From the NCBI RefSeq assembly GCF_020164475.1, contig NZ_JAIQWX010000042.1:1-44498 (forward strand): a DNA stretch of 44,498 bases, in the 5' to 3' direction. Shown in pieces: positions 8,727 to 17,785 of this stretch. A program made the position numbers and the translations under genes. Position 1 is the stretch's first letter. Each line of letters opens with the position of its first letter. This stretch comes from Pseudomonas sp. REP124 (GTDB lineage Bacteria; Pseudomonadota; Gammaproteobacteria; Pseudomonadales; Pseudomonadaceae). The notes beneath the pieces were generated by a model. It saw nothing but the letters and a program-made list of their open reading frames with translations, was not told the DNA's origin and ran no database searches.

Positions 8727-10466
8727 ATGAAGTTAGCCATTGTTACTGCCTGCCCCAACGGCATGGTCACCAGTGTGCTGTGCGCCCGTCTGCTGGACGC
8801 GGCGGCCCAGCGCCAGGGCTGGATGACCTGCGTCGAAGTCAGCGATGCAACGCATCCTGAGCGTCAGTTGTCGGCGGCCACGCTGGAGGCGGCCGAGTGG
8901 GTGTTGCTGGTGACCAGCACCCCGGTGGACATGTCGCGATTCGTCGGCAAACGCGTCTACCAGAGCACCCCGGCCCAGGCCCTGCAGGACGTGGAGGCGG
9001 TGCTGCGCCGAGGCGCCGAAGAGGCGACGGTGTATCACGCACCTGAAGCTGTCGTCGCACCTGCGCCGGTCACCGCCAACGCCCCGAGACTGGTTGCAGT
9101 CACCGCGTGCCCGACCGGTGTCGCCCACACCTTCATGGCCGCCGAAGCTTTGCAACAGGCGGCCAAGCGCCTGGGTTATGACCTGCAGGTGGAAACCCAG
9201 GGCTCGGTCGGCGCGCGCAATCCGCTCAGTGCCCAAGCAATTGCCGATGCCGACGTGGTGCTGCTGGCGGCGGACATCGAAGTCGCCACCGAGCGTTTCG
9301 CCGGCAAGAAAATCTACCGCTGCGGCACCGGCATCGCCCTCAAGCAGGCCGAGGCCACCCTGAACAAGGCGCTGGCCGAAGGCGTGCAGGAAAGCGCATC
9401 GACCGGCGCGAAAGCCCCGGCCAAGTCAGAGAAGGCCGGGATCTACAAACACCTGCTGACCGGTGTGTCGTTCATGTTGCCGATGGTGGTGGCGGGCGGT
9501 CTGATGATCGCGCTGTCGTTCGTGTTCGGCATCACCGCGTTCAAGGAGCAGGGCACCCTTGCCGCCGCCCTGATGCAGATCGGCGGCGACACTGCGTTCA
9601 AGCTGATGGTGCCGTTGCTGGCCGGTTACATCGCCTACTCGATTGCCGACCGTCCTGGCCTGGCGCCGGGGATGATCGGCGGTCTGCTCGCCAGCACCCT
9701 GGGCGCCGGTTTCATCGGTGGGATCATTGCCGGTTTCATCGCCGGCTACACGGCCCAGGCGATCAACCGTTATGCGCGCTTACCGCAGAGTCTGGAGGCG
9801 CTGAAACCGATCCTGATCATCCCGTTGCTGGCCAGTCTGTTCACCGGTCTGGTGATGATTTACGTGGTTGGCAAACCGGTGGCGGGGATGCTTGAAGGGC
9901 TGACGCATTTCCTCGACAGCATGGGTACCACCAACGCGATTCTGCTCGGCGTGTTGCTGGGCGGGATGATGTGCGTCGACCTTGGCGGGCCGATCAACAA
10001 GGCCGCGTATGCCTTCTCGGTGGGGCTGCTGGCGTCGCAGAGTTATGCACCGATGGCCGCGACCATGGCTGCCGGCATGGTGCCGCCGATTGGCCTGGGG
10101 ATCGCGACCTTCATCGCTCGGCGCAAGTTCGCCCAGACTGAACGTGAAGCCGGGAAAGCGGCGCTGGTGCTGGGGTTGTGCTTCATCTCCGAAGGTGCGA
10201 TTCCGTTCGCCGCCAAGGACCCGTTGCGGGTGATCCCGGCGAGCATCGCCGGCGGTGCGTTGACCGGTGCCATGTCGATGTATTTCGGCTGCAAGCTGAT
10301 GGCGCCCCACGGTGGTTTGTTCGTGCTGGCGATCCCGAATGCGATCAACCATGCGTTGCTGTATCTGCTGGCGATCGTGGCGGGGAGTTTGTTGACGGCG
10401 GTGGTGTATGCGCTGGTCAAGCGGCCGGAGGTGGTGGAGCTGGCGGTCGAGCCCGTGAGCGCATAA
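8727..10466 (+). CDS. fruA: Fructose PTS EIIBC component
   Basis: Inner-membrane fructose permease that phosphorylates its substrate to fructose-1-phosphate. The ATG at 8727 follows AAGAGGG by 6 bases and gives 579 residues; the TTG two codons upstream is rejected. It has a degenerate first EIIB-like domain (residues 1-105, Cys9 in ACPNG), an active EIIB domain (about 115-215, Cys128 in ACPTGVAHTF) and a membrane EIIC domain (about 240-570) with about eight to ten helices and the conserved GAIPFAAKDP-type loop (EGAIPFAAKDPLRVIP). This B'BC arrangement is usual for FruA. It is the last gene of fruBKA, 11 bases after fruK. Confidence 0.96.
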   Translation: MKLAIVTACPNGMVTSVLCARLLDAAAQRQGWMTCVEVSDATHPERQLSAATLEAAEWVLLVTSTPVDMSRFVGKRVYQSTPAQALQDVEAVLRRGAEEATVYHAPEAVVAPAPVTANAPRLVAVTACPTGVAHTFMAAEALQQAAKRLGYDLQVETQGSVGARNPLSAQAIADADVVLLAADIEVATERFAGKKIYRCGTGIALKQAEATLNKALAEGVQESASTGAKAPAKSEKAGIYKHLLTGVSFMLPMVVAGGLMIALSFVFGITAFKEQGTLAAALMQIGGDTAFKLMVPLLAGYIAYSIADRPGLAPGMIGGLLASTLGAGFIGGIIAGFIAGYTAQAINRYARLPQSLEALKPILIIPLLASLFTGLVMIYVVGKPVAGMLEGLTHFLDSMGTTNAILLGVLLGGMMCVDLGGPINKAAYAFSVGLLASQSYAPMAATMAAGMVPPIGLGIATFIARRKFAQTEREAGKAALVLGLCFISEGAIPFAAKDPLRVIPASIAGGALTGAMSMYFGCKLMAPHGGLFVLAIPNAINHALLYLLAIVAGSLLTAVVYALVKRPEVVELAVEPVSA

Positions 10467-10476
10467 TCGCCCTCTA

Positions 10477-10578
10477 CTGTAGGAGCGAGCATGCTCGCGA
10501 TGAACGCATAAACACCGCGGGGCATCAGGCCTCCAGCGTTATCGTTGACGACCATCGCGAGCATGCTCGCTCCTACAG
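10477..10578. repeat. REP doublet, conserved-interior family (+ orientation)
   Basis: The arms CTGTAGGAGCGAGCATGCTC and its complement flank an interior with CACCGCGGGGCATCAGG and GTTATCGTTGACGACC. This about 102-base element recurs eight more times in the window. It lies between fruA and phoD. Confidence 0.92.
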
Positions 10579-10588
10579 GGTCAGGGGT

Positions 10589-10622
10589 GTGTCATCTGTG
10601 AGACATCCAGCCGTGCTTTAGT
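10589..10622 (+). promoter_or_regulatory. Candidate PHO box and -10 before phoD
   Basis: GTGTCAT-CTGT-GAGACAT (10589-10606) matches the 7-4-7 PHO box (CTGTCAT-N4-CTGTCAY) at 10 of 14 positions, with a good first half. Ten bases on lies TTTAGT (10617-10622), the usual distance for a -10 in PhoB-activated promoters. The position before a phosphatase gene supports it; the second half is degenerate. Confidence 0.42.
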
Positions 10623-10646
10623 TTTTCCTTTTTCAGGGAGAACACC

Positions 10647-12188
10647 ATGAGCGAATTCAACCTCGGACGTCGCCGTGTCGTGCAGGCCGTCGGCGCCGGG
10701 CTGTTGTTGCCGGGGCTGGCGCCGGCGGTGATCGCTTCGGTCAAGGATCGTCCAAAACTCACCGATGGCGTGCAGTCCGGCGACCTGCTCGGTGACCGCG
10801 CAATCATCTGGAGCCGCTGCGATCGTCCGGCGCGGATGGTGGTGGAGTGGGACACCCGCAGCCTGTTTCCCAATCCCCGTCGATTCGTTTCGCCGCTGGC
10901 CGATGCCCGCAGCGATTTCACCGCTCGGGTCGAGCTGACCGGGCTGCCCGCCGACCAGGCGATTTTCTACCGCGTGCAATTCGAAGACGCCCAGAGCGGT
11001 GTCGCCAGTGAACCCTGGTTCGGCCATCTGCGCAGCGTGCCGCAGACCCGTCGCGACCTCCGTTTCGTCTGGAGCGGCGACACCGTCGGCCAGGGCTTCG
11101 GCATCAACCCGGACATCGGCGGCATGCGCATCTACGAAGCCATGCGTCTGCGCCTGCCGGACTTCTTTATCCACAGCGGCGACACCATCTACGCCGACGG
11201 CCCTGTGCCGGCGCAACTGGTCACCGAGAGCGGGCGGGTGTGGCGCAACATCACCACCGAGGCCAAGAGCAAAGTCGCCGAAACCCTCGATGATTACCGT
11301 GGCAATTACCGCTACAACCTGATGGACGAAAACATCCGCCGCTTCAACGCCGAAGTGCCTCAGATCTGGCAGTGGGACGACCACGAGGTGGTGAACAACT
11401 GGTCGCCGGGCAAGCAGCTGGATGAGCGCTACAAGAGCAAGGATATCCACAGCCTGGTGGATCGCGCGCGTCAGGCCTGGCTCGAATATGCACCGATGCG
11501 TTTGCAGAGCGCCGGTGCTGGCGGGCGCATTTATCGACAGCTCAGTTATGGGCCGCTACTGGATGTGTTCGTGCTCGACATGCGCAGTTATCGCGGCGCC
11601 AACGACGACAATCTGGGCAATGCCAAGCCTTTCCTGGGGCGCGAGCAACTGGACTGGTTGAAGGCGTCGCTCAAGGCCTCGAACGCCCAATGGAAGGTGA
11701 TCGCCGCCGACATGCCCATCGGCCTCGGCGTGCCCGATGGCGAGGTCAGTCCCGGTGTGGCTCGTTGGGAAGCCGTGGCCAACGGTGACCCGGGGCCTGC
11801 CCAGGGACGGGAGCTGGAAGTGGCCGAGTTGCTGGGGTTTCTGCGGGCGCAGCAGGTGCGCAACTTCGTGTTCCTGACGGCGGATGTGCATTACTGCGCG
11901 GCCCATCACTACCACCCGGATCGCGCGGCGTTTCAGGATTTCGAGCCGTTCTGGGAGTTCGTCGCCGGGCCGTTGAACGCCGGGACATTCGGGCCCAATG
12001 CGCTGGACAGAACCTTTGGTCCGGAGGTGGTGTTCCAGAAAGCACCGACGGCGCAGAACGTTTCGCCGTTTGCCGGATTTCAGTTTTTCGGTGAGGTGAA
12101 CATCGAGGGGCAGAGCGGGGAGATGAGCGTGGTGTTGCGGGATCTGGATGGGGTTTTGGTTTTTGAGCAGAAGCTGCAACCAACCTGA
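10647..12188 (+). CDS. phoD: PhoD-family alkaline phosphatase/phosphodiesterase, Tat-exported
   Basis: A 513-residue secreted metallophosphatase. The N terminus carries a twin-arginine signal (GRRRVVQAVGAG, then a leucine/alanine-rich core to about residue 35). The PhoD N-terminal fibronectin-like domain (about 38-130) precedes the catalytic domain, where metal-binding motifs are visible: WSGDTVG, HSGDTIYADG, WQWDDHEVVNNW and LTADVHYCAAHHY. PhoD enzymes hydrolyse phosphomonoesters and diesters outside the cytoplasm, usually with Ca and Fe, and the Tat pathway fits a cofactor-loaded enzyme. RBS GGGAG lies 8 bases before the ATG. It stands alone between two REP doublets, with a candidate PHO box upstream. 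Confidence 0.92.
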   Translation: MSEFNLGRRRVVQAVGAGLLLPGLAPAVIASVKDRPKLTDGVQSGDLLGDRAIIWSRCDRPARMVVEWDTRSLFPNPRRFVSPLADARSDFTARVELTGLPADQAIFYRVQFEDAQSGVASEPWFGHLRSVPQTRRDLRFVWSGDTVGQGFGINPDIGGMRIYEAMRLRLPDFFIHSGDTIYADGPVPAQLVTESGRVWRNITTEAKSKVAETLDDYRGNYRYNLMDENIRRFNAEVPQIWQWDDHEVVNNWSPGKQLDERYKSKDIHSLVDRARQAWLEYAPMRLQSAGAGGRIYRQLSYGPLLDVFVLDMRSYRGANDDNLGNAKPFLGREQLDWLKASLKASNAQWKVIAADMPIGLGVPDGEVSPGVARWEAVANGDPGPAQGRELEVAELLGFLRAQQVRNFVFLTADVHYCAAHHYHPDRAAFQDFEPFWEFVAGPLNAGTFGPNALDRTFGPEVVFQKAPTAQNVSPFAGFQFFGEVNIEGQSGEMSVVLRDLDGVLVFEQKLQPT

Positions 12189-12202
12189 TCTACACCCGTC
12201 CC

Positions 12203-12306
12203 CTGTAGGAGCCGAGCTTGCTCGCGATGCCCTCGAGAACGCCGCGGGGTATCAGATTCCCAGCGTTATCGTTGACGACCATCGCGAGCAAGCTCGGCTC
12301 CTACAG
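12203..12306. repeat. REP doublet, conserved-interior family (+ orientation)
   Basis: Arms are CTGTAGGAGCCGAGCTTGCTC and its complement; note the extra C (GCCGAGC) mirrored in both arms. The interior has GCCGCGGGGTATCAG and GTTATCGTTGACGACC. It lies between the convergent ends of phoD and piuB. Confidence 0.92.
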
Positions 12307-12319
12307 GGTGGGTGTTGAA

Positions 12320-14863
12320 TCAGTAAACGTCGCGGCGGTAGCGGCCCTGTTCGATCAGACGCTCGACTTCGGCAGCGCCGAGAATTTCGTTCAACACCTG
12401 ATCCACCCCCGAGGCCATGCCTTGCAGGCTGCCGCAGATGTAGATCACGGCACCGTCCGCCAGCCACTTCCTCAGTTCAGCGGCCGATTCGCGCAGGCGA
12501 TCCTGGACGTAGATCTTTTCCGCCTGGTCCCGGGAAAACGCCAGATCCAGGCGCTGCAGGTCGCCTTCAATCAGCCAGTCTTCCAGCTCCCTGCGGCACA
12601 GGAAATCGTGCTCGCGATTGCGTTCGCCGAACAACAACCAATGACGTTGCTGACCATCGGCAATCCGCGCCTTGAGCAGGCTGCGCAGTCCGGCAAGGCC
12701 GGTGCCGTTGCCCAACAGGATCATCGGCACCGCTTCGTTCGGCAGATGGAAACCACTGTTGCGGCGCACCCGCAGGCTGATGCTGCCGCCGACCGGCGCA
12801 TGCTCGGTAAGCCAGCCGGAGCCTACGCCGAGGCTGCCATCAGGGTGCATTTCCTGGCGCACGATCAGTTCGAGAATGCCGTCGGCGGCGATCGAGGCGA
12901 TGGAGTATTCACGCATCGCCAGTGGCACCAGCGCATCGACCAGCGCCTGGGCGTGCAGGCCGACCAGATGGCTGCGGTTCTCGGGCAACTGTTTGCTGGC
13001 AAGGGCTTGCTCCAGCGGTTGCGACAAGCCGTCGAGCGTGATGCTCGCGCGACCATCGATGCCCAGACCTTCGAGGAAATGTTCAATAGCCCAAGGGCAA
13101 TTGCGCGGCAGCACTTCCACCAGATCACCGGCCAGCCAACTGCTGGTGTTCGGTGCGGTAAGGCCCAACATGTAGACAGGCGCGCCAGCGCTTTCCGGGT
13201 TGAGCAGCTCGCGACGGGTCAGGGTCCAGTTGTCGTAGCTCGGGGCTTGCCAGGTATCCACCGGTGCCTGGCCGGTCAGCATGCCGAGTTGCTGCTGCCA
13301 GTGGCGCAAGGCGTACGGATCGCCGCTGTCGACTTCCACCGGGGCGAACAGCGTCTTGCCGCCGTGCTCGCCCAGCCAGTTGTGCAGGCGGCGGGCGAAG
13401 CCGCAGAAGTGCTCGTACTGACGGTCGCCGAGGCCCAACACCGCGTAGTTCAGGCTGTCCAGGCTCAGCGCCCGGCCCAGCACCTTGCGCTCGAAACCAC
13501 GGGCGCTGTCCGGTGCTTCGCCGTCGCCGAAGGTGCTGACCACGAACAGTGCGTTGCTCGAGTCCTTGAGGTCCTGTTCGCTGGTGTTCGCCAGCGGCTG
13601 CACCTTCACCGGCAACCCGGCGGCCTGCAATTGGCCGGCGGTCTGCCACGCCAGCTGTTCGGCAAAACCGCTCTGGCTGGCGAAGCTGATCAGCCACGCA
13701 GGAGCATCGCTGCCCGGTTGCGCCAGGCCTATGCGCGCGTCCTTGATCTGGCGCTTCTTGCGTCGACGGTCGAGGTAGAGCATCCAGCCGGTGACGAAGA
13801 ACAGCGGCATGGTCAGGGCGGTGATGGTCAGGATGACGCGTCCGCCGATGCCGAAGTAACTCCCGGTGTGCAGTGCATAGATGCTGGTCAGCAACTGCGC
13901 CTTGAAGCTCTTGTCGCTGTAGCGGTCGTGGCGTTTGATCGCACCGGTGACCGGGTCCAGGGTGATCTGGTTGAGGGCGCGGTCGTGGGGCGAATCTTTC
14001 AAGAGGTAGTAAACAGTTGCCGGCTGGCCGGCCACGGGTGGCATGCGGGTGTTGTAGAAACTGAGGTCGGGACCGGCCGCGCTATAGATGCTGCTCCATA
14101 TGGCTGAATAGTCGGCGGTTGGCGCCGGACCACTGGGTGCCGGGCCGCGATTGCGAACGCGTTCGTTCTGAGGCGAATCGGAGAGCAACTGAGTCAGGCC
14201 CTTGCTGTACCACTCGTAGGACCAAAACAACCCGGTCAACGCTGACAGGAGGTAAAACACCAGGCACCAGGTGCCGGCGACAGAGTGCAGATCCCAGTTG
14301 AAGCTGCGGCCTTTTTTCTTCCAGTCGAGGGTCAGCCAGACGCGCCAGCTGTTCCACTGGCGCGGCCAGCGCAGGTACAGGCCGGACAGGCAGAAGAACA
14401 CCAGGATCAGGGTGCAGGCGCCGGTGATCTGGCGACCGGTGTCACCCATGGCGAGGAAGCGGTGCAGTTGCAGCATCAGGCCGAAGAATTGCTGGCCGGT
14501 GGCATCGCCCAGGAGCTCGCCGGTGTACGGGTCAAAGAAGCGCATCGGGCCGCGGCGCTCGCCTGGCGGCGGGGTGAAGAACGCGCGGGCGGCAACGTCG
14601 CTGTCGATGTCCACCGAGAGCATGGCGACTTTCAGGCCCGTGGCGGCCTGGACCTTTTCCACCAGTTCGGCGGGCGGCAGCACACCGGCGACCTGTTTCT
14701 GCACCTGCAATACCGAAGGGTTTATTGCGTACAGAATTTCATCCTGAAACGACACCGTCGCCCCGGTGATGCCCATCAGGGCCAGGACCAGTCCGGCGCT
14801 GATGCCAAAAAACCAGTGCAACTGGAACAGGGTTTTCTTCAACACGTCGCTCGCCTTGTTCAT
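12320..14863 (-). CDS. piuB: PepSY-flavodoxin-FNR fusion: membrane ferric-siderophore reductase
   Basis: A three-part inner-membrane flavoprotein of 847 residues from the ATG at 14863. The N-terminal PepSY-type membrane part (about 1-400) has helices such as [20 protein letters not shown] and a last one near [21 protein letters not shown] flavodoxin-like FMN domain follows (about 405-545, [14 protein letters not shown]), then a CysJ-like FAD/NADPH reductase domain (about 560-847; [37 protein letters not shown]). It probably moves electrons from NADPH to periplasmic ferric siderophore. It lies downstream of piuA on the same strand, matching PA4513-PA4514 order in P. aeruginosa from memory. A longer start at 14917 is possible; neither has a strong RBS. 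Confidence 0.87.
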   Translation of the reverse strand: MNKASDVLKKTLFQLHWFFGISAGLVLALMGITGATVSFQDEILYAINPSVLQVQKQVAGVLPPAELVEKVQAATGLKVAMLSVDIDSDVAARAFFTPPPGERRGPMRFFDPYTGELLGDATGQQFFGLMLQLHRFLAMGDTGRQITGACTLILVFFCLSGLYLRWPRQWNSWRVWLTLDWKKKGRSFNWDLHSVAGTWCLVFYLLSALTGLFWSYEWYSKGLTQLLSDSPQNERVRNRGPAPSGPAPTADYSAIWSSIYSAAGPDLSFYNTRMPPVAGQPATVYYLLKDSPHDRALNQITLDPVTGAIKRHDRYSDKSFKAQLLTSIYALHTGSYFGIGGRVILTITALTMPLFFVTGWMLYLDRRRKKRQIKDARIGLAQPGSDAPAWLISFASQSGFAEQLAWQTAGQLQAAGLPVKVQPLANTSEQDLKDSSNALFVVSTFGDGEAPDSARGFERKVLGRALSLDSLNYAVLGLGDRQYEHFCGFARRLHNWLGEHGGKTLFAPVEVDSGDPYALRHWQQQLGMLTGQAPVDTWQAPSYDNWTLTRRELLNPESAGAPVYMLGLTAPNTSSWLAGDLVEVLPRNCPWAIEHFLEGLGIDGRASITLDGLSQPLEQALASKQLPENRSHLVGLHAQALVDALVPLAMREYSIASIAADGILELIVRQEMHPDGSLGVGSGWLTEHAPVGGSISLRVRRNSGFHLPNEAVPMILLGNGTGLAGLRSLLKARIADGQQRHWLLFGERNREHDFLCRRELEDWLIEGDLQRLDLAFSRDQAEKIYVQDRLRESAAELRKWLADGAVIYICGSLQGMASGVDQVLNEILGAAEVERLIEQGRYRRDVY

Positions 14864-14934
14864 TCGAAGATAATCATCACGGCGCGCATTATGCTGCCGC
14901 GGGTTGTCGAGAAACATTCTTTTTTACACACGAA

Positions 14935-14962
14935 AGCCCCGTTCACCTGAATGAACGGGGCT
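14935..14962 (-). terminator. Terminator between piuA and piuB
   Basis: AGCCCCGTTCA and TGAACGGGGCT form a perfect 11-base stem around a 6-base loop. On the minus strand it is followed by only TTTCG, so termination may be partial, letting piuB be reached from the piuA promoter. Confidence 0.65.
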
Positions 14963-14973
14963 CAACCGGATCC

Positions 14974-15077
14974 CTGTAGGAGCGAGCACGCTCGCGATGC
15001 ACGCAAGACCACCGCGGGGTGTCAGACCGCCAACGTCATCGTTGACGACCATCGCGGGCAAGCCACGCTCCCACAGG
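14974..15077. repeat. REP doublet, conserved interior, one arm diverged
   Basis: Left arm CTGTAGGAGCGAGCACGCTC and interior CACCGCGGGGTGTCAG / GTCATCGTTGACGACC are typical. The right arm (CGCGGGCAAGCCACGCTCCC) no longer pairs well. First of two in direct tandem downstream of piuA. Confidence 0.85.
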
Positions 15078-15113
15078 GATTGCGGGGCACCAACACCACC
15101 GCAACTCCGTACC

Positions 15114-15215
15114 TGTAGGAGCCGAGCTTGCTCGCGATGGAGGTGCTGACACCGCTGGGTGTCAGGCTGTCAGCGTCATCGTTGACGACCATCGCGAGCA
15201 GGCTCGCTCCCACAG
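15114..15215. repeat. REP doublet, conserved-interior family (+ orientation)
   Basis: Second of the tandem pair, 36 bases after the previous one. Left arm is CTGTAGGAGCCGAGCTTGCTC and right arm is GAGCAGGCTCGCTCCCACAG, so the two arms belong to different subtypes. Interior: CACCGCTGGGTGTCAGG and GTCATCGTTGACGACC. Confidence 0.88.
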
Positions 15216-15253
15216 GGATTGGGGGGGCCTACAGGTATTGCGCCGGTTCTGTA

Positions 15254-17578
15254 TTAGAAGTGGAAGTTGGTGCTCAACAGCGCCGTACGGCCCGCCGCCT
15301 GGTTGGCGAAGTGGGTCGAGAAGGCTTTGTCGTAGTAGGTTTCGTCGGTCAGGTTCTGCACGTTCAGCTGCAGGTCGATGTTCTTGGTCAGCTTGTAGGC
15401 CGCCATCGCGTCGTAACGAACGTAGGAATCGACCATGGTGGTGTTGGCCACGCTGCCGAAGACGTCGTCGACGTAGAACGCACCGCCACCGATGGTCAGC
15501 TTCGGCGTGACCTGGTAGGTCGTCCACAGACTGGCGCTGTTCTTCGGTGTGTTCGGCAACTCGTTGCCATTGTTCGCCCGGTTGGCCGGCAGATCACCGC
15601 CGTCAACCTGCTCGCTGTCCATGTAGGCGTAGCCGGCGAACACTTGCCACTTGTCGGTGAGCTTGCCGGTGGCCGACAGTTCGAAGCCTTGAACGCGGGT
15701 CTTGCCGACGTTTTCGTAGGTAGTGGTGTTGGTCTGCACGCGAGCGTTTTCTTTCTCGGTGCGGAAGATGTCGGCGGTCAGCGACAGACGATCATTCAAC
15801 AGGTCCCACTTGGTACCGATCTCGTAGTTCTTGGTGGTTTCCGGCTCCATGTCGCTGCTCAGCAGGTTGCCGCTACGATCCGGCGTGCCGCCCAGCGGGT
15901 TGCCTTCCTGGCCTTCGCCGAGGGTCGCGCCCGGTGGCGTGGCGGAGGTGGCGTAGGACACATAGATGCTGCCGTTTTCCGCCGGCTTGTAGACCACGCC
16001 GAACTGACCCGTCACGAACTCGCTGACGTCATCGCCCTTGGCGGTGGTGGCGCCGGCGGCGGTGTAAGTCTTGTATTCGGTGTCGAAGTGGTCGTAACGC
16101 AGACCCATGTTAACCAGCCACTGCTCGGACAGCTCCAGGGTGTCGAACACATACAGCGCGTAAGTGTTGGCCTTGGTGTCGGTGCCGGCGTAGTTGCGCG
16201 AAATCGCGCCGTTCCATGGATCGCTCGGGATCGGGTTGGACAGCGAGGTGCAGTTGTAGCCGCTTGGCGCGCCGATCAGCGCAGGCGAGCAGTTGGTGGT
16301 GGCGGCTGCGGTGCCCGGCGTGGTGTCGGTGTTGACGTTGTACGAGGACTTTTCGCTTTCCTCGCGGCTCAACTCGATACCGGTGGCGAAGCTGTTCTTG
16401 AAGCCTGCGATGTACACATCACCAAACAGGTCGGTCTGGTTGGTGGTGGTCTCGGTGTTGCTCACGCGGGTGTTGGCCCGGCGCCAGACGCTGCCGTTGT
16501 TGACGTTGCCCTTGCTGTCGTCCGGCTGGGTCAGGATGTAGTCCTGCATGCTGGAGCCGTGACGAAGGGTGTTCTTGACGGTCAGTGCGTCGGTCAGGTC
16601 GTGCTCGATGGCGATGGTCGCGGTGTCGGTACGACCCTTGCGGAAATCGCGGTCGGTCAAGCCATAGAAGTTGCTGCTGTCGCCGCCGTCCTGCGGTTTG
16701 TCCGGGTTGGACTTGGTACGGGCAGCCGAACCTGCGGTCGGGATCGAGTACGGGATGCCCGAATCCGGCGTGTCGTTGCTTTCCAGGTGGTAGTAGTCGA
16801 GGTTGACGCGGGTGTCGGTGCCCAGGCCGAAGGCCAGGGAAGGCGCGACGCCCCAACGGTCGTAATCGACGCTCTGGCGGCCGGCGACGTTGCTTTCGTG
16901 GCTCATCAGGTTCAGACGGCCGGCGGCGGTGTCGGAGAACTGATAGTTGCCGTCCAGGGTGTAACGCTGGGTCTGGTCCGAACCCCAGGTGAAGCCACCG
17001 TCGAAGGAGTTGCCCAGGTGCGCTTTCTTGCTCACCAGGTTGATGCTGCCGCCCGCTGCGCCACGACCGCCGATGGCGGAGTTCGGACCCTTGCTGACTT
17101 CGATCGATTCGACGGCGAAGATTTCACGGCTCTGGGAACCGGTGTCGCGCACGCCGTCCAGGTAGGTGTCGCCCTGAGCGTCGAAGCCGCGGATGAACGG
17201 ACGGTCGCCCTGCGGGTTGCCGCCTTCACCGGCACCGAAGGTGATGCCCGGGACGGTGCGCAGCGCGTCCTGCATGTTCAGGGCGCCGGTGTCTTTCAGA
17301 ACCTGTTGCGGGATGACGGTGATCGAACGCGGAGTGTCGACCAGCGGCGCGGTGTACTTGGGCGAAGAGGCTTTCTCGACGTTGTAGGAGGTCTCGTCCT
17401 GGGCTTCGCCGGTGATCGCGGTAGCGCCCAGCGACAGAGTGCTGCGCGGTGCTTTCTGGTCGGTTTGTTCAGCAGCGAAGACCATGTGGCCCGCAGAACC
17501 GGCAGTGATCGCAACGCCAATGGCGGAGGCGAGCAGACGTGGTGAACTGACCGGTAGTTGTGGGTATTGCCGTGACAT
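15254..17578 (-). CDS. piuA: TonB-dependent siderophore receptor
   Basis: Outer-membrane ferric-siderophore receptor of 774 residues from the ATG at 17578, which follows AAGGGGAA at good distance; the upstream extension to 17641 overlaps the promoter and is rejected. It has a signal peptide of about 36 residues, a likely TonB box near ETSYNVEKA, a plug domain (TPRSITVIPQQVLKDTGALN, RPFIRGFDAQGDTYLDGVRD) and a 22-strand barrel ending in the usual aromatic residue (NFHF). In P. aeruginosa, PiuA also admits siderophore-drug conjugates such as cefiderocol (family knowledge). It is divergent from piuC, with promoter and Fur box between them. Confidence 0.93.
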   Translation of the reverse strand: MSRQYPQLPVSSPRLLASAIGVAITAGSAGHMVFAAEQTDQKAPRSTLSLGATAITGEAQDETSYNVEKASSPKYTAPLVDTPRSITVIPQQVLKDTGALNMQDALRTVPGITFGAGEGGNPQGDRPFIRGFDAQGDTYLDGVRDTGSQSREIFAVESIEVSKGPNSAIGGRGAAGGSINLVSKKAHLGNSFDGGFTWGSDQTQRYTLDGNYQFSDTAAGRLNLMSHESNVAGRQSVDYDRWGVAPSLAFGLGTDTRVNLDYYHLESNDTPDSGIPYSIPTAGSAARTKSNPDKPQDGGDSSNFYGLTDRDFRKGRTDTATIAIEHDLTDALTVKNTLRHGSSMQDYILTQPDDSKGNVNNGSVWRRANTRVSNTETTTNQTDLFGDVYIAGFKNSFATGIELSREESEKSSYNVNTDTTPGTAAATTNCSPALIGAPSGYNCTSLSNPIPSDPWNGAISRNYAGTDTKANTYALYVFDTLELSEQWLVNMGLRYDHFDTEYKTYTAAGATTAKGDDVSEFVTGQFGVVYKPAENGSIYVSYATSATPPGATLGEGQEGNPLGGTPDRSGNLLSSDMEPETTKNYEIGTKWDLLNDRLSLTADIFRTEKENARVQTNTTTYENVGKTRVQGFELSATGKLTDKWQVFAGYAYMDSEQVDGGDLPANRANNGNELPNTPKNSASLWTTYQVTPKLTIGGGAFYVDDVFGSVANTTMVDSYVRYDAMAAYKLTKNIDLQLNVQNLTDETYYDKAFSTHFANQAAGRTALLSTNFHF

Positions 17579-17612
17579 GTGATTCCCCTTCCCCAAGGAT
17601 TTGAGGCCGCGG

Positions 17613-17641
17613 AATATAGGGGAGACGCGTATTTGTATCAA
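17613..17641 (-). promoter_or_regulatory. Sigma-70 promoter of piuA
   Basis: On the minus strand TTGATA (17636-17641), a 17-base spacer and TATATT (17613-17618) form a near-consensus promoter, about 35-40 bases before the piuA start. No strong Fur match overlaps it; the nearest good one is at 17737. Confidence 0.75.
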
Positions 17642-17736
17642 TTGCGAAACGTTACTATTCGCAGATAATTTACATTCTTTACAATTTATCCTTACGGTTT
17701 TTACAGTTTCATTCGTCTGCCGGGTTTTACACAGGC

Positions 17737-17755
17737 AATAAGAATCAATACCATT
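17737..17755. promoter_or_regulatory. Fur box between piuA and piuC
   Basis: AATAAGAATCAATACCATT matches the 19-base Fur palindrome AATGATAATNATTATCATT at 15 of 18 scored positions. It ends 30 bases before the piuC start and about 95 bases upstream of the piuA -35, so its main target is probably piuC. Confidence 0.72.
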
Positions 17756-17785
17756 GGCGCCCTTTGGTTTTCAGGCGTCCTTTCC

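Noticed and set aside
12218..14107. 629-codon plus-strand frame opposite piuB
   Set aside because: Shadow of piuB, which has flavodoxin and reductase motifs; this frame also starts inside a REP doublet.
15128..17545. 805-codon plus-strand frame opposite piuA
   Set aside because: Val/Gly-rich shadow starting inside a REP doublet, opposite a complete TonB-dependent receptor.
17590..17700. Second Fur box at the piuA promoter
   Set aside because: Best alignments reach only about 10 of 18 positions; only the site at 17737 was kept.
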